A stretch of DNA of 64,000 nt from G963677085 sp963677085 (GTDB lineage: Bacteria; Planctomycetota; Planctomycetia; Pirellulales; Thermoguttaceae). Positions 26,805 to 35,368 of this stretch are shown in pieces; the stretch's first letter is position 1; every line of letters begins with the position of its first letter. The stretch spans positions 558,001 to 622,000 of the forward strand of contig CAXXFH010000006.1 in NCBI GenBank assembly GCA_963677085.2, read 5' to 3'. The translations under genes and the position numbers were made by a program. The notes under the pieces were generated by a model that saw only the letters and a list, made by a program, of their open reading frames with translations, made no database searches and had not been told where the DNA came from.

Positions 26805-27104
26805 ATGTCCGAAAGCAAACTCACTCAAACCATTGCCGTTACGAATCGCGCAGGGATTCATGCGCGGGCGGCTACGTTGATTGCCGAGTTGATTCGCGGC
26901 TACGACGCTCAGGTATTGCTCCGCAAGGATCGTGAGTCGGTTGACAGTACCGACGTACTTCAGGTGCTTTCGCTCGGAGCCGGGCACGGGGAAGAGCTTT
27001 TTCTTGAAGCGAGCGGTAACGATGCCGAGGCGGCACTTCAGGCCTTGGTGCAGTTGTTCACCGAAAATTTCGGTGAATCGCAGGCAGAAACAGAACACGA
27101 GTGA
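26805..27104 (+). CDS. ptsH: Phosphocarrier protein HPr
   Basis: The chosen ATG (MSESKLTQTIAVTNRAGIHA) gives 99 residues. The active His is His19 in NRAGIHARAA. The position equivalent to Ser46, the HPr kinase site, is Asp50 (STDVLQVLSLG), so that regulatory phosphorylation cannot occur at this residue. HPr passes phosphate from EI to EIIA. It lies between ptsN and ptsI, and the EI gene begins 199 bases later. The C-terminus is acidic and slightly extended. Confidence 0.9.
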   Translation: MSESKLTQTIAVTNRAGIHARAATLIAELIRGYDAQVLLRKDRESVDSTDVLQVLSLGAGHGEELFLEASGNDAEAALQALVQLFTENFGESQAETEHE

Positions 27105-27303
27105 GGGTGAGATTAGCCGAGTAGGTCAGGCGTGGCAGGAGCCGGTCGGCTCCCGGCAAGAAAATGTGGATCGCGACCGAGACAGCTAATCTCCACACGA
27201 ACGAACCCGTACATTTCATAGTAGCCGCGACAGTGGGCGTTATCGATTCCTCGGCTTTTCGTTTCCGGGGAAACGGTCGGCTGTCGTATGGTGAAGGATT
27301 CGC

Positions 27304-29046
27304 ATGCAGAAACTCCAAGGAATCGCCGTTTCGCCGGGCGTAGTCATCGGCGAAGCGCTGGTGATGGACAACGAGGGATTTCGAATCCCCCGGCGTTTCG
27401 TTACGCGCGATGCGGTCGAGGAGGAGCTAACGCGGCTCGGCAAAGCGATCGACGCCGCGGGTCAGGAGATCATCCATAACCGGGAAGCCGTTTCCCTGGA
27501 ATTGGGAGAAAAATATGGAGCGATCTTCGAGGCCCACCTGCAGATGCTTCAGGACTCGCGCCTGCGAAGCGAACTGGAGGAAATGATCCGTCAGCGGCAC
27601 TACTCGCCCGAGTATGCCGTCAGCCGAACTCTGCGCCGCTATGCCCAGGTGTTTCAACGGCTGGAAAGTGCCTATCTGGCCGAGCGGGTCAACGACATCT
27701 TCGACATCGAAAAGCGGCTGCTGCGCCACCTGTTGGGCCGTCGCCGCGAGGGAATTTCTCATCTCAGTTCGCCTGTGCTCGTATTGGCCCATAACCTCAC
27801 GCCCAGCGAAACGGCCAACCTGGACCGCCGCTACGTGAAAGGGTTTGTCACCGAGATCGGCGGCCCGGGCAGCCATACGGCCATCGTGGCCGAGGCGTTG
27901 GAAATTCCGGCCGTGGTCGGCACTGGTCCTTTTCTGACCGACGTTTCCGGCGGCGACCAGGTGGTGATCGACGGCGACAAAGGGTTGGTCATCCTCCAGC
28001 CCGACGAAGAGACCCTGGCCCGCTACCGGCACGAGGTCGAAGAGATCCGCAGCCTGGCCGTGCGGTTGGAGTCGTTGCGCGACCTACCGTGTGTTACCTC
28101 GGATGGGCAGCGGATCGAGTTGTTCGGCAATATCGAATTTCCCTACGAGGTCGACCACTGTATCGACCGTGGGGCCGATGGCGTGGGGCTGTACCGCACC
28201 GAATTTCTGTACTTGGGTAGCGAGTCGGAGCCGGACGAAGATGTCCACTTCCAGGCCTACAGCCAGGTCGTTAAGGCGATGAGCGAGCGGTCGGTGACCA
28301 TTCGTACGTTCGACCTGGGGGCCGACAAGGTGCCCCACCTGCCCACGCCCGAAGACGAACGTAATCCGTTCCTCGGGCTGCGGAGCATTCGGCTCGCACT
28401 GCGAAACCTGCCCATGTTCCGCACGCAGCTTCGGGCCGTGTTGCGGGCCAGCGCGATCGGGAAGGTCCAGGTGATGTTCCCGCTGGTTTCCACGCTGCTC
28501 GAACTCCGCCAAGCCAAAATGGTCCTGGCCGACGTGATGGAGGACCTCGACGAACACAGCATCCCCTTCGACCGCGAGATGAAAATCGGCATGATGGTCG
28601 AGGTACCGGCGGCGGTGATGATGCTCGATCGCTTCGTCGAAGAGGTCGACTTCCTGAGTATCGGTACCAACGACCTAATTCAATACACCCTGGCCGTCGA
28701 CCGGAGCAACAAAGATGTTGTGGGGCTCTATAACGCGGCCGATCCGGCGGTGCTGAAACTGATCGCAATGGCCATCGATATAGCCAACCGCAAGCAGATG
28801 CCAATCAATCTCTGCGGCCAGATGAGTGGTAGCACTACCTATACGATGTTGTTGGTGGGAATGGGGTTGCGCCGATTCAGCGTTACACCTAGTGCCATTC
28901 CGGAAATCAAGAACGTGTGTCGTAACGTGACGGTGGAACAATGCGAGGCCGTGGCCAGTCGGGCCATGACGATGGAGAACGCTCGCGATATCAAACGTTA
29001 CCTGAAGGAGGAACTCAAGAAACGCGTCCCCGGGCTGGGAGAGTAA
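27304..29046 (+). CDS. ptsI: Phosphoenolpyruvate-protein phosphotransferase (EI)
   Basis: EI takes phosphate from PEP and gives it to HPr. The 580-residue length is typical. The swivel domain has the active His191 in GGPGSHTAIVAEALEIPAVV. The PEP-binding barrel is complete (GLYRTEFLYLG, MMVEVPAAVMMLD, SIGTNDLIQYTLAVDR and NLCGQMSG). The GAF-type sensory domain of EI-Ntr (PtsP) is absent, so this is the short, sugar-type EI serving a regulatory set. Start MQKLQGIAVSPGVVIGEALV is the family N-terminus. Confidence 0.95.
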   Translation: MQKLQGIAVSPGVVIGEALVMDNEGFRIPRRFVTRDAVEEELTRLGKAIDAAGQEIIHNREAVSLELGEKYGAIFEAHLQMLQDSRLRSELEEMIRQRHYSPEYAVSRTLRRYAQVFQRLESAYLAERVNDIFDIEKRLLRHLLGRRREGISHLSSPVLVLAHNLTPSETANLDRRYVKGFVTEIGGPGSHTAIVAEALEIPAVVGTGPFLTDVSGGDQVVIDGDKGLVILQPDEETLARYRHEVEEIRSLAVRLESLRDLPCVTSDGQRIELFGNIEFPYEVDHCIDRGADGVGLYRTEFLYLGSESEPDEDVHFQAYSQVVKAMSERSVTIRTFDLGADKVPHLPTPEDERNPFLGLRSIRLALRNLPMFRTQLRAVLRASAIGKVQVMFPLVSTLLELRQAKMVLADVMEDLDEHSIPFDREMKIGMMVEVPAAVMMLDRFVEEVDFLSIGTNDLIQYTLAVDRSNKDVVGLYNAADPAVLKLIAMAIDIANRKQMPINLCGQMSGSTTYTMLLVGMGLRRFSVTPSAIPEIKNVCRNVTVEQCEAVASRAMTMENARDIKRYLKEELKKRVPGLGE

Positions 29047-29327
29047 CAACCGTGGGCGGCCGGACAACGGTCGTTCGGCGGACGACTCCTCTCGCCGCGG
29101 ACGAAGATTCGCCGGCAGATTTGCTCGTGCAGTTGGGGGGCTTGCTGGGTCGCGAACGTCGTGTGTTCGGGGTGGCAGGTCCACTAAGCGAGGGGTTCTG
29201 CTGTCGCGGACAAGAAATGGTCGGCGTTGGCCGATGAAGAGTTACCGGAAGAGCTCGTTTTTTGAGAAGGGGCGGAGGAGAGTCGGCGACGGCCTTTGGC
29301 TGGGTGCAAGGGCCCGGCCGGCGAGTG

Positions 29328-29433
29328 TTATTGAGCTTTGCATATTGAATGAACGGCAGCGCGACCATCGGGCGCCCGGTTTCAAGGCTTATGGCCATGG
29401 TCAACCGTTCAATGAATATGCAAACATCAATAA
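29328..29433. repeat. TTATTGA-ended palindromic repeat with GCGACC core
   Basis: The ends are TTATTGAGCTTTGCATATTG and AATATGCAAACATCAATAA, with the next bases also paired (GAATGAACGG against CCGTTCAAT). The core is GCGCGACCATCGGGCGCCC. It is the clearest full-length member of the family in the window. Confidence 0.85.
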
Positions 29434-29529
29434 GAAACAAACAGATTATTGGATTACGAGACGACGTGTCGTCTTGGGGATTGGGTGAAGCAGAGCAGAC
29501 ATTCGAGGGCGAGGAAACCAACGTCGCGT

Positions 29530-29574
29530 AACGTGTACAACAACAACGTGTACAACAATAACGTGTACAACAGT
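29530..29574. repeat. Three-copy 15-base tandem repeat
   Basis: AACGTGTACAACAAC, AACGTGTACAACAAT and AACGTGTACAACAGT follow one another without gaps. Each contains the palindrome TGTACA, spaced exactly 15 bases apart. Confidence 0.85.
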
Positions 29575-29886
29575 GCTGAGAAACCGGTGACGGGGAGCGT
29601 AACGCACAGTTTGAGGATCCCTATCTTTCAGGGGCCTCGCCCAAGGGTTTTTCGCCATGGCCGCAGGCCGTGGGAGATTTCCCGCGAGTTATCGACAAAC
29701 AAAGGTATCGTTGCTGCCGGAAGCAACGCCATGAAATCAGTGTGAGTTAATGTTTTCAGACCGTAGGGGGCGCGTGAATATGCTGGATTGCCTTGTGGTG
29801 GTCTGGTGGTGATCTCGCCCCGACCGGTCATTGTGGAGTCAACCGATCTGCGTCCGCCACGGCAGCGGACGAAGAGACTCGAACCC

Positions 29887-30513
29887 ATGGTTCGACAACG
29901 AGTACGCATTCGATTTAGTAAGCAGGCCGAACTACGTCTGGTTGGACACCGAGACCTGATGCGGTCGATGGAACGGTTATTTCGTCGCGCAGGATTGCCC
30001 TTGAGTTTTAGTGAAGGGTTCCATCCGAAACCGCGCATGACGTTCCCTCTGGCCTTGGCAGTTGGTATTGAAGCTCTTGACGAAGTGATGGAGCTCGAAC
30101 TGACTGAATCGCTGTCCGGCGATGAGGTGTTCGGTCGGCTTGCACCGCACGTGCCGCCGGGGATGACGATCTGTTCGGTCGACATGCTCCCCGCCGGCAC
30201 AAAGAAAGCCAAAGTGTGTTGCACTACTTATCAGATTCCGGTGCCCCCCGCGCATCACGCAGGGTTGCCGGAGCAGATCCAGAACCTCTTGGCGGCGTCT
30301 ACCTGGCCGGTGATCCGATCCCGAGGGCAGAAGAAGGTCGATCCGCGCCCAGCGATCCAGTCGCTGGCCTTTTGCGACGGAGTCCTTTCGATGTGCCTTC
30401 GGACCGATCAGCCCGGCGCCGGACCGCGCGATGTGTTGGCCGCCTTGAATCTGGCCGATCTGGAGAATGAAGGAGTGCACTTGGTTCGAACGAACGTAGA
30501 GCTTGCGGTGTAA
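29887..30513 (+). CDS. DUF2344 (TIGR03936) family protein
   Basis: The chosen ATG gives 208 residues beginning MVRQRVRIRFSKQAELRLVG; an upstream frame is spacer. The family patterns GHRDLMRSMERLFRRAGLP and EGFHPKPRMTFPLALAVGIE are complete. In many bacteria it is fused to or next to a radical-SAM protein and precedes rng, rplU and rpmA. Here the radical-SAM partner is absent from the window but RNase E/G and rplU follow in order. Its reaction is not established. Confidence 0.85.
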   Translation: MVRQRVRIRFSKQAELRLVGHRDLMRSMERLFRRAGLPLSFSEGFHPKPRMTFPLALAVGIEALDEVMELELTESLSGDEVFGRLAPHVPPGMTICSVDMLPAGTKKAKVCCTTYQIPVPPAHHAGLPEQIQNLLAASTWPVIRSRGQKKVDPRPAIQSLAFCDGVLSMCLRTDQPGAGPRDVLAALNLADLENEGVHLVRTNVELAV

Positions 30514-30585
30514 AAACCCCTTGCAGTCGTGCGAGGCGTTATCGAATGCTTGCTTGTCGGGAATGCCGGACAAGAAAGCACCATC

Positions 30586-32196
30586 ATGAAACAGGAAATG
30601 CTGATCAACGTATCGCAGCCGGAAGAATGCCGGATTGCGATCGTTGAGGATGGAGTCCTCGAAGAACTCTACATCGAACGTGCCGGCCAAGATAGTTACG
30701 TCGGCAATATCTACAAGGGAGTGGTCGTTAACCTGGAGCCAAGTATCCAGGCGGCCTTCGTCGATTTCGGCGTCGGCCGAAACGGCTTCCTGCACATCAG
30801 CGATGTCGAACCGCAATACTTCCGCCAGGGCGGCTACGATCCCGAGGGTGGTAGCTCGTCGCGTAGTGGGGGGCGACGCAATGCCTCGGACGAAGACGAT
30901 GAGGACGGCGGCGGCCGGCCGCGAAACTTTCGCACCGGTGGGCGGCCTCGATTCAAACCGCCCATCCAAGACATCCTTCGCCGCGGCGACGAAGTCCTGG
31001 TTCAGGTAATCAAAGAGGGAATCGGTACCAAGGGACCGACCCTGTCGACCTACATCAGCATTCCGGGTCGTTACCTGGTGTTGATGCCGGCCCTGGGACG
31101 CATCGGCGTTTCCCGCAAAATCGAAGATGAAGACGTTCGCCGCCGCTTGCGCTCGGTGATGGTCGAGCTGAATCCGCCCAAGGGAGTCGGCTTTATCGTG
31201 CGCACCGCCGGGTCCGATCGGACTAAGCGAGAACTTTCGCGCGACATGGCCTACCTGTTGCGGCTCTGGAAGGTGATCGTGCGGCGGATCAAAAAGATGC
31301 CCGGCCCCGTCGACATCTACGAAGAAAGCGACATGATCATTCGTACCATCCGCGATATTTTCACCGCGGAGGTCGACACGATCTACATCGATGAGCCGGA
31401 AGCCTATGAACGGGCGAAGGAATTTCTTCAGCTCGTCATGCCACGCCACGTCAACCGGTTGCAGCTGTACGAGGGCAAGGAACCCCTCTTCTACAAGTAC
31501 CGCCTGGACGACGAAATCGCCAAGATGTATCAACGCGAGGTGCCATTGAAGGCGGGCGGGTCGATCGTTATCGACCAGACCGAAGCCCTGGTGGCCGTCG
31601 ACGTGAACAGCGGAAGCTTCCGGACTGACGATTCGGCCGAGGAAACGGCCTACCAGATGAATCTCTTGGCGGCCCGAGAGATCGCCCGGCAAATTCGCCT
31701 CCGCGACCTGGGTGGGGTGATCGTCAACGACTTCATCGACATGCGCAAAGAGAAACACCGCCGCGGTGTAGAGCGGGCTTTGCGGGATTCGGTTCGGCGC
31801 GATCGGGCGCGTACGAAGATCCTCCGCACCAGTCCGTTCGGCCTCGTCGAGATGACTCGCCAGCGCATCCGCCCCAGCCTGAAACGCAGTGTTTTCGCCG
31901 ACTGTCCCTGCTGCCGCGGAACGGGTGTGGTCAAGACCGACGAGAGCATGGCCATCGAGGTGATGCGGTTGTTGATCCTGGCCAGCCAGCGCGAGCAAAT
32001 CGCCACGGTCAAGGTGACTGTCGATCCGGAGGTGGCCGATTACCTCAATAACCTCAAGCGGCGGCGTATTGCCGAGCTGGAGTCCGAGGGGGGGATTTCA
32101 GTGCAAATCGTTGCAGCTAAGGGAGTTCCGCCGGAGCACCTGATCATCGTGTGCCGAGATGCCGAGGGGCACGAGGTGAGATTTCCCGACGATTGA
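30586..32196 (+). CDS. rng: Ribonuclease E/G family endoribonuclease
   Basis: The 536-residue protein processes and degrades RNA. It starts at MKQEMLINVSQPEECRIAIV. The S1 RNA-binding domain (about 35-145) contains a Gly/Ser/Asp/Glu-rich insertion at about 88-125. The DNase I-like catalytic part has Asp339 in VAVDVNSGSF and Asp382 in VNDFIDM, which is the 43-residue spacing of E. coli Asp303 and Asp346. The zinc-link CPCC at 440-443 matches E. coli Cys404/Cys407. There is no long C-terminal scaffold, so it is RNase G-sized. It follows DUF2344. Confidence 0.93.
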   Translation: MKQEMLINVSQPEECRIAIVEDGVLEELYIERAGQDSYVGNIYKGVVVNLEPSIQAAFVDFGVGRNGFLHISDVEPQYFRQGGYDPEGGSSSRSGGRRNASDEDDEDGGGRPRNFRTGGRPRFKPPIQDILRRGDEVLVQVIKEGIGTKGPTLSTYISIPGRYLVLMPALGRIGVSRKIEDEDVRRRLRSVMVELNPPKGVGFIVRTAGSDRTKRELSRDMAYLLRLWKVIVRRIKKMPGPVDIYEESDMIIRTIRDIFTAEVDTIYIDEPEAYERAKEFLQLVMPRHVNRLQLYEGKEPLFYKYRLDDEIAKMYQREVPLKAGGSIVIDQTEALVAVDVNSGSFRTDDSAEETAYQMNLLAAREIARQIRLRDLGGVIVNDFIDMRKEKHRRGVERALRDSVRRDRARTKILRTSPFGLVEMTRQRIRPSLKRSVFADCPCCRGTGVVKTDESMAIEVMRLLILASQREQIATVKVTVDPEVADYLNNLKRRRIAELESEGGISVQIVAAKGVPPEHLIIVCRDAEGHEVRFPDD

Positions 32197-32605
32197 GCTA
32201 CTGGCCGTTCCACGGCCGCTCGACGGCTTCGCCAACAGAGGGGTGGAGGTCGGCGGCCGTGAACGCAATATCTCGATCGGCCCTCTTGAACGGCTCCACC
32301 ATGTTCCGCTACACTAATAGGTTTCCGTGACGGTTGTCCATGCCGCGCGGGCCTATGCCGTGTGGGAAAGTCAACTGGTGGTCGGAAAATGCCGACAAAT
32401 GGCGTAACTGCCGAATTGTGAATCGGAGAAGCGGTGCCACAACCGGTGGCGAGGTCGTTCGTCGAGCGGATGCACGAACTCGGAGCCGATGTTCTGAGAT
32501 TGCCTGTATAAAGCCCGTTGCTGGGGATGCCCACTGTTTGTGGGTAAGGGCGGCGGGGATGAAGCCATATTTCTGAAACACCTTAATTACCTGTCGAGAC
32601 GAGTC
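32197..32605. other. Gene-free spacer before rplU, about 410 bp
   Basis: No ORF with a motif is found. The stretch holds the rplU promoter and a long leader (an autoregulatory leader is possible but none is recognised). A GGCGGCCGTG/CACGGCCGCT type palindrome lies near 32208-32260. No repeat family copy is clear. Confidence 0.4.
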
Positions 32606-32920
32606 ATGTACGCGATCATCGAGGACGGCGGACGCCAGTTCAGAGTAGAAGAAGGCCAAGAAGTTGAGATCGATTACCGCGAACTCTCGGCCGGCGATGA
32701 GGTGAAATTCGACAAAGTGCTGGCCTTCCGTGACGACGACGGTCTGAAAGTCGGCCAGCCAGTGCTCGAAGCGGCCACGGTGACTGCCGAAGTGCTCGGG
32801 GTTGCCCAGGGGCCGAAGCTCGTCGTTCAAAAGCTTCGGCGCCGCAAGAATTCTCGTCGGAAGACGGGGCACCGCCAGATGTACACTCAGGTGAAGGTCA
32901 GCAAGATCGAGCTGGGCTAG
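32606..32920 (+). CDS. rplU: 50S ribosomal protein L21
   Basis: The ATG for MYAIIEDGGRQFRVEEGQEV gives 104 residues, the normal L21 length. The family patterns GDEVKFDKVLAF and KLRRRKNSRRKTGHRQMYTQ, which binds 23S rRNA, are present. The usual next gene rpmA (L27) does not follow; a repeat and a PerR-type regulator do. An upstream in-frame extension to 32540 is rejected because it lacks family sequence. Confidence 0.95.
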   Translation: MYAIIEDGGRQFRVEEGQEVEIDYRELSAGDEVKFDKVLAFRDDDGLKVGQPVLEAATVTAEVLGVAQGPKLVVQKLRRRKNSRRKTGHRQMYTQVKVSKIELG

Positions 32921-32944
32921 TGCTTCGCCGAGTCTAAAAAACTC

Positions 32945-33026
32945 GGGTGCCATGCCCACGTGCTTGCGTGGGCATGTTGGAAATTGCCGGGAGCATGCCC
33001 ACGCACGCTTGAGTGGGTATGGCACC
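32945..33026. repeat. GGGTGCCA...TGGCACC palindromic element, copy 3
   Basis: Begins GGGTGCCATGCCCACG and ends GTGGGTATGGCACC, with an inner GCATGCCCACG. It fills the spacer between rplU and the perR promoter, where rpmA would be expected. The rest of 32921-33223 is promoter and leader of the regulator. Confidence 0.8.
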
Positions 33027-33173
33027 GCCATTTTCCGTTTTGACAAGGCGCGAGTGGCGGTTTGCTCGCTACTGCCGATGGCAAGGGCGGGAAGCTGTTC
33101 GTGGCACGCGTCGGCTCTCCGTCCCGTAAGGCACTGGCGAGCTTCTTTTTTTCTGTTTTTTTCGCAACTGGGG

Positions 33174-33205
33174 TTGACTTTTCTTTATAAATAGTAATAA
33201 TTACT
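33174..33205 (+). promoter_or_regulatory. Promoter with PerR-box-like operator of the PerR-type gene
   Basis: TTGACT at 33174-33179 can serve as a -35 box. About 17 bases downstream an AT-rich segment overlaps a perfect 6-1-6 palindrome, AGTAATAATTACT (33193-33205), which resembles PerR and Fur boxes (inverted 7-1-7). The start codon is at 33224, so a bound repressor would block the promoter. This is a sequence-based inference of autoregulation. Confidence 0.65.
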
Positions 33206-33223
33206 GTTAGCAAAAGAGGGAGT

Positions 33224-33757
33224 ATGAGTCAGCATAGGTTTCAACGACAAACGCGACAGCGGGAAGTGATTCTGGAGGAACTCCAGAAGCTCACCTCGCA
33301 CCCTACGGCGGCCGATCTCTACGAGATTGTCCGGCGCCGGCTTCCTCGGGTGAGCCTGGGGACCGTTTATCGAAACCTGGAGCTGATGTCGGAGATGGGG
33401 GTGGTATGTAAGTTACAGGGCGTTGGCAATGAGGCCCGTTTTGATGGCAACTGTCATCGGCACGATCACGTGCGTTGTGTGGAGTGCGGTCGGGTCGCGG
33501 ACGTCCACGCCCCACCCCTTGATCTCTCTTACCTCAACCAGGATCATTTGGGGGGCTTTACGGTTGTCGACCATCGTTTGGAGCTGCGGGGTGTTTGCCC
33601 GGAGTGTATGAAGCGGCGGTCGGCTAAAGACGGACCGGAAAACAACTTGCCTTCGGCCAAGGAAGAAGCCGAGGGGCGTTGCGAAGCGCGGTCCGGCAAA
33701 TCGGCAGGTGATTTATCGATCGATCGTAAAGCCTCGGACGGCGGCGACGAACCCTAG
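33224..33757 (+). CDS. perR: PerR-type Fur-family metalloregulator
   Basis: The 177-residue repressor senses peroxide or metal. The winged helix is complete (SHPTAADLYEIV with His26; PRVSLGTVYRNLELM). The metal site has His78, His80 and His82 in HRHDHVRC. Asp93 in GRVADVHAP matches the Asp that marks PerR rather than Fur. Structural zinc cysteines are CVEC (85-88) and CPEC. A charged C-terminal extension of about 45 residues beyond the family norm follows. The gene heads a ferritin and peroxiredoxin set and probably regulates itself. Confidence 0.88.
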   Translation: MSQHRFQRQTRQREVILEELQKLTSHPTAADLYEIVRRRLPRVSLGTVYRNLELMSEMGVVCKLQGVGNEARFDGNCHRHDHVRCVECGRVADVHAPPLDLSYLNQDHLGGFTVVDHRLELRGVCPECMKRRSAKDGPENNLPSAKEEAEGRCEARSGKSAGDLSIDRKASDGGDEP

Positions 33758-33837
33758 TGGTCGTCGCCCCGTATAAGCGGCCATTGGGACCGGCCTGGGT
33801 GTCCCTCGATTGAATAGAAAAGCAAGGAATTAGGACC

Positions 33838-34362
33838 ATGTTGAACCCCAAGGTGCAGGACGCGTTGAACGACCAGATCAACGCAGAGGTGTTTTCTTCG
33901 TACCTTTATCTCTCGATGGCGGCTTATTTTGAGTCGCAGGGAATGTCGGGAATGGCTCAGTGGATGCGAGTTCAAACCCAAGAAGAGAATCTGCATGCCA
34001 CGAAGTTCTTTGACTACATTTGTGAACGCGACGGACGTGTGACATTGAAGGCCATCGATGCGCCCAAGGTCGAGTGGACCTCGGCGTTGGATGCCTTTGA
34101 GGAGTCTTATCAGCACGAGCAGATGATTACCGGCCGGATCAACAAGCTGGTGGCCGTTGCTCGGCAGGAAAACGATCCTGCGACGGAGTCGTTTCTGCAG
34201 TGGTTTGTCAACGAGCAGGTGGAAGAGGAGAGCAGTGTCCGTACGATTCTCGATCAGCTCAAGCTGGTCGGCGACAACGGCGTGGCGCTGTACATGATTG
34301 ATGGTCAGCTTGCCCAGCGAGCCCCGGCGGCTGCCGCGGCTAGTTCCGGTGCGGGAGCGTAG
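33838..34362 (+). CDS. ftnA: Bacterial ferritin (FtnA type)
   Basis: This 174-residue iron-storage subunit assembles into a 24-mer. Ferroxidase ligands fit the family: Glu17, Glu50 and His53, with Glu94, Gln127 and Glu130. The start MLNPKVQDALNDQINAEVFS and length are typical. An Ala-rich tail ends the protein. It follows the PerR-type gene by 80 bases and precedes a peroxiredoxin, so peroxide and iron control are linked. The promoter is not obvious, and it may be read from the regulator's promoter. Confidence 0.95.
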   Translation: MLNPKVQDALNDQINAEVFSSYLYLSMAAYFESQGMSGMAQWMRVQTQEENLHATKFFDYICERDGRVTLKAIDAPKVEWTSALDAFEESYQHEQMITGRINKLVAVARQENDPATESFLQWFVNEQVEEESSVRTILDQLKLVGDNGVALYMIDGQLAQRAPAAAAASSGAGA

Positions 34363-34443
34363 TGCTCTGGCTCGGGGCGTGTGGGTAAATAAAGCACACA
34401 ACGTGAATCGTCTCGTATTCTCAGTATGCAAAGGAGCGGATGT

Positions 34444-35037
34444 ATGTCGACATTGGTAACTAAGCAAGCACCGGACTTCACCGCCCAGGCCGTGACGGCC
34501 GACAACGGTTTTGAAGATCTGACACTTTCGTCGTACCGGGGCAAGCATGTGGTGTTGTTCTTTTACCCACTGGATTTCACCTTCGTCTGCCCGTCGGAGA
34601 TCATCGCTTTCGATAAGGCGTTGGATAAGTTCAAGGCGAAGAATGCCGAGGTGATTGGCGTCTCGGTCGACTCGCAATACACGCACTATGCGTGGAAAAA
34701 CACGCCGCGTGACGAGGGCGGTATCGGCCAGATCCGCTATCCGCTGGTAGCCGACTTAAACAAGCAGATCGCCCGCGACTACGGCGTGTTGCTTGAAGAC
34801 GCCGGCGTCGCCCTGCGGGGATTGTTCCTGATTGACAAGGAGGGTGTGGTTCGGCATGCCTTGGTCAACGACCTGCCGCTGGGGCGCAATGTGGACGAGG
34901 CCCTGCGCGTGCTCGACGCGTTGCAGTTTACCGAAAAGCACGGCGAGGTTTGCCCGGCCAACTGGCGCGAGGGCGATGAGGCCATGGTGCCGACGTCAGC
35001 GGGTGTGGCTGAGTATCTCTCTTCGCACGACAAGTAA
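34444..35037 (+). CDS. 2-Cys peroxiredoxin (AhpC/Prx1 type)
   Basis: The ATG seven bases after AAGGAG (34431-34436) gives 197 residues. The peroxidatic Cys49 lies in FYPLDFTFVCPSEI and the resolving Cys170 in HGEVCPANW, typical of Prx1/AhpC-type enzymes that reduce H2O2 and organic peroxides as obligate dimers. The GGIGQIRYPLVAD loop and C-terminal helix are conserved, so it may be over-oxidation sensitive. No ahpF is adjacent; its reductant is unknown, perhaps thioredoxin. It is the third gene of the PerR-type set. Confidence 0.93.
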   Translation: MSTLVTKQAPDFTAQAVTADNGFEDLTLSSYRGKHVVLFFYPLDFTFVCPSEIIAFDKALDKFKAKNAEVIGVSVDSQYTHYAWKNTPRDEGGIGQIRYPLVADLNKQIARDYGVLLEDAGVALRGLFLIDKEGVVRHALVNDLPLGRNVDEALRVLDALQFTEKHGEVCPANWREGDEAMVPTSAGVAEYLSSHDK

Positions 35038-35188
35038 GAAGGGGGGCGGCCATAGTGGTCTCTACGGCAGGATCCTTTGCCGTAAAATGGTTGATGTCCG
35101 GAAGGGAGACGCGATGCCGGCTGCGCGTGGCGAGGCTTTTTCCCTTCGGATGTCGACTCGTTGGTTCGAAGGGTGGCAGGGCCGCCAG

Positions 35189-35293
35189 CTATTGGATCCT
35201 GCATTGCTTGTGGAACGAGGGCGACCAACGGGAGCCCGGATTGCGGGAGCAGAACGCAACGAAGTGTTCCACAATCAACCTCGGAATCAATAA
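35189..35293. repeat. GCGACCAACGGGAGC-core repeat, copy a
   Basis: TTGTGGAACGAGGGCGACC runs inward to GCGACCAACGGGAGCCCGG, and GTTCCACAATCAACCTCGG closes the arm, with GGAATCAATAAA at the end. Two more copies follow within 200 bases, and a further one in inverse orientation lies at 40783-40889. Confidence 0.85.
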
Positions 35294-35299
35294 ACGGTG

Positions 35300-35365
35300 C
35301 TGTCACACCCAGGCAAGAACCCGCTCCCGCTGGTCGCTAATCTTTGTCAAAAACTTAACGATCTT
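35300..35365. repeat. Inverse-core repeat, copy b
   Basis: CACACCCAGGCAAGAACCCG leads to GCTCCCGCTGGTCGC, the reverse complement of the core, and then CTTTGTCAAAAACTTAACG. The same arrangement occurs at 16500-16565. It links the two neighbouring copies. Confidence 0.75.
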
Positions 35366-35368
35366 TGC

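Larger units (their letters stand above)
29047..29886. other. Gene-free spacer, about 840 bp, with repeats
   Basis: This stretch carries a complete palindromic repeat at 29328-29433 and a three-copy 15-base tandem repeat at 29530-29574, listed separately. A 73-base segment with GGACAACGG/CGTTCGGCGG arms lies near 29060-29090. No ORF has a motif. The DUF2344 gene leader is at the right end. Confidence 0.5.
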
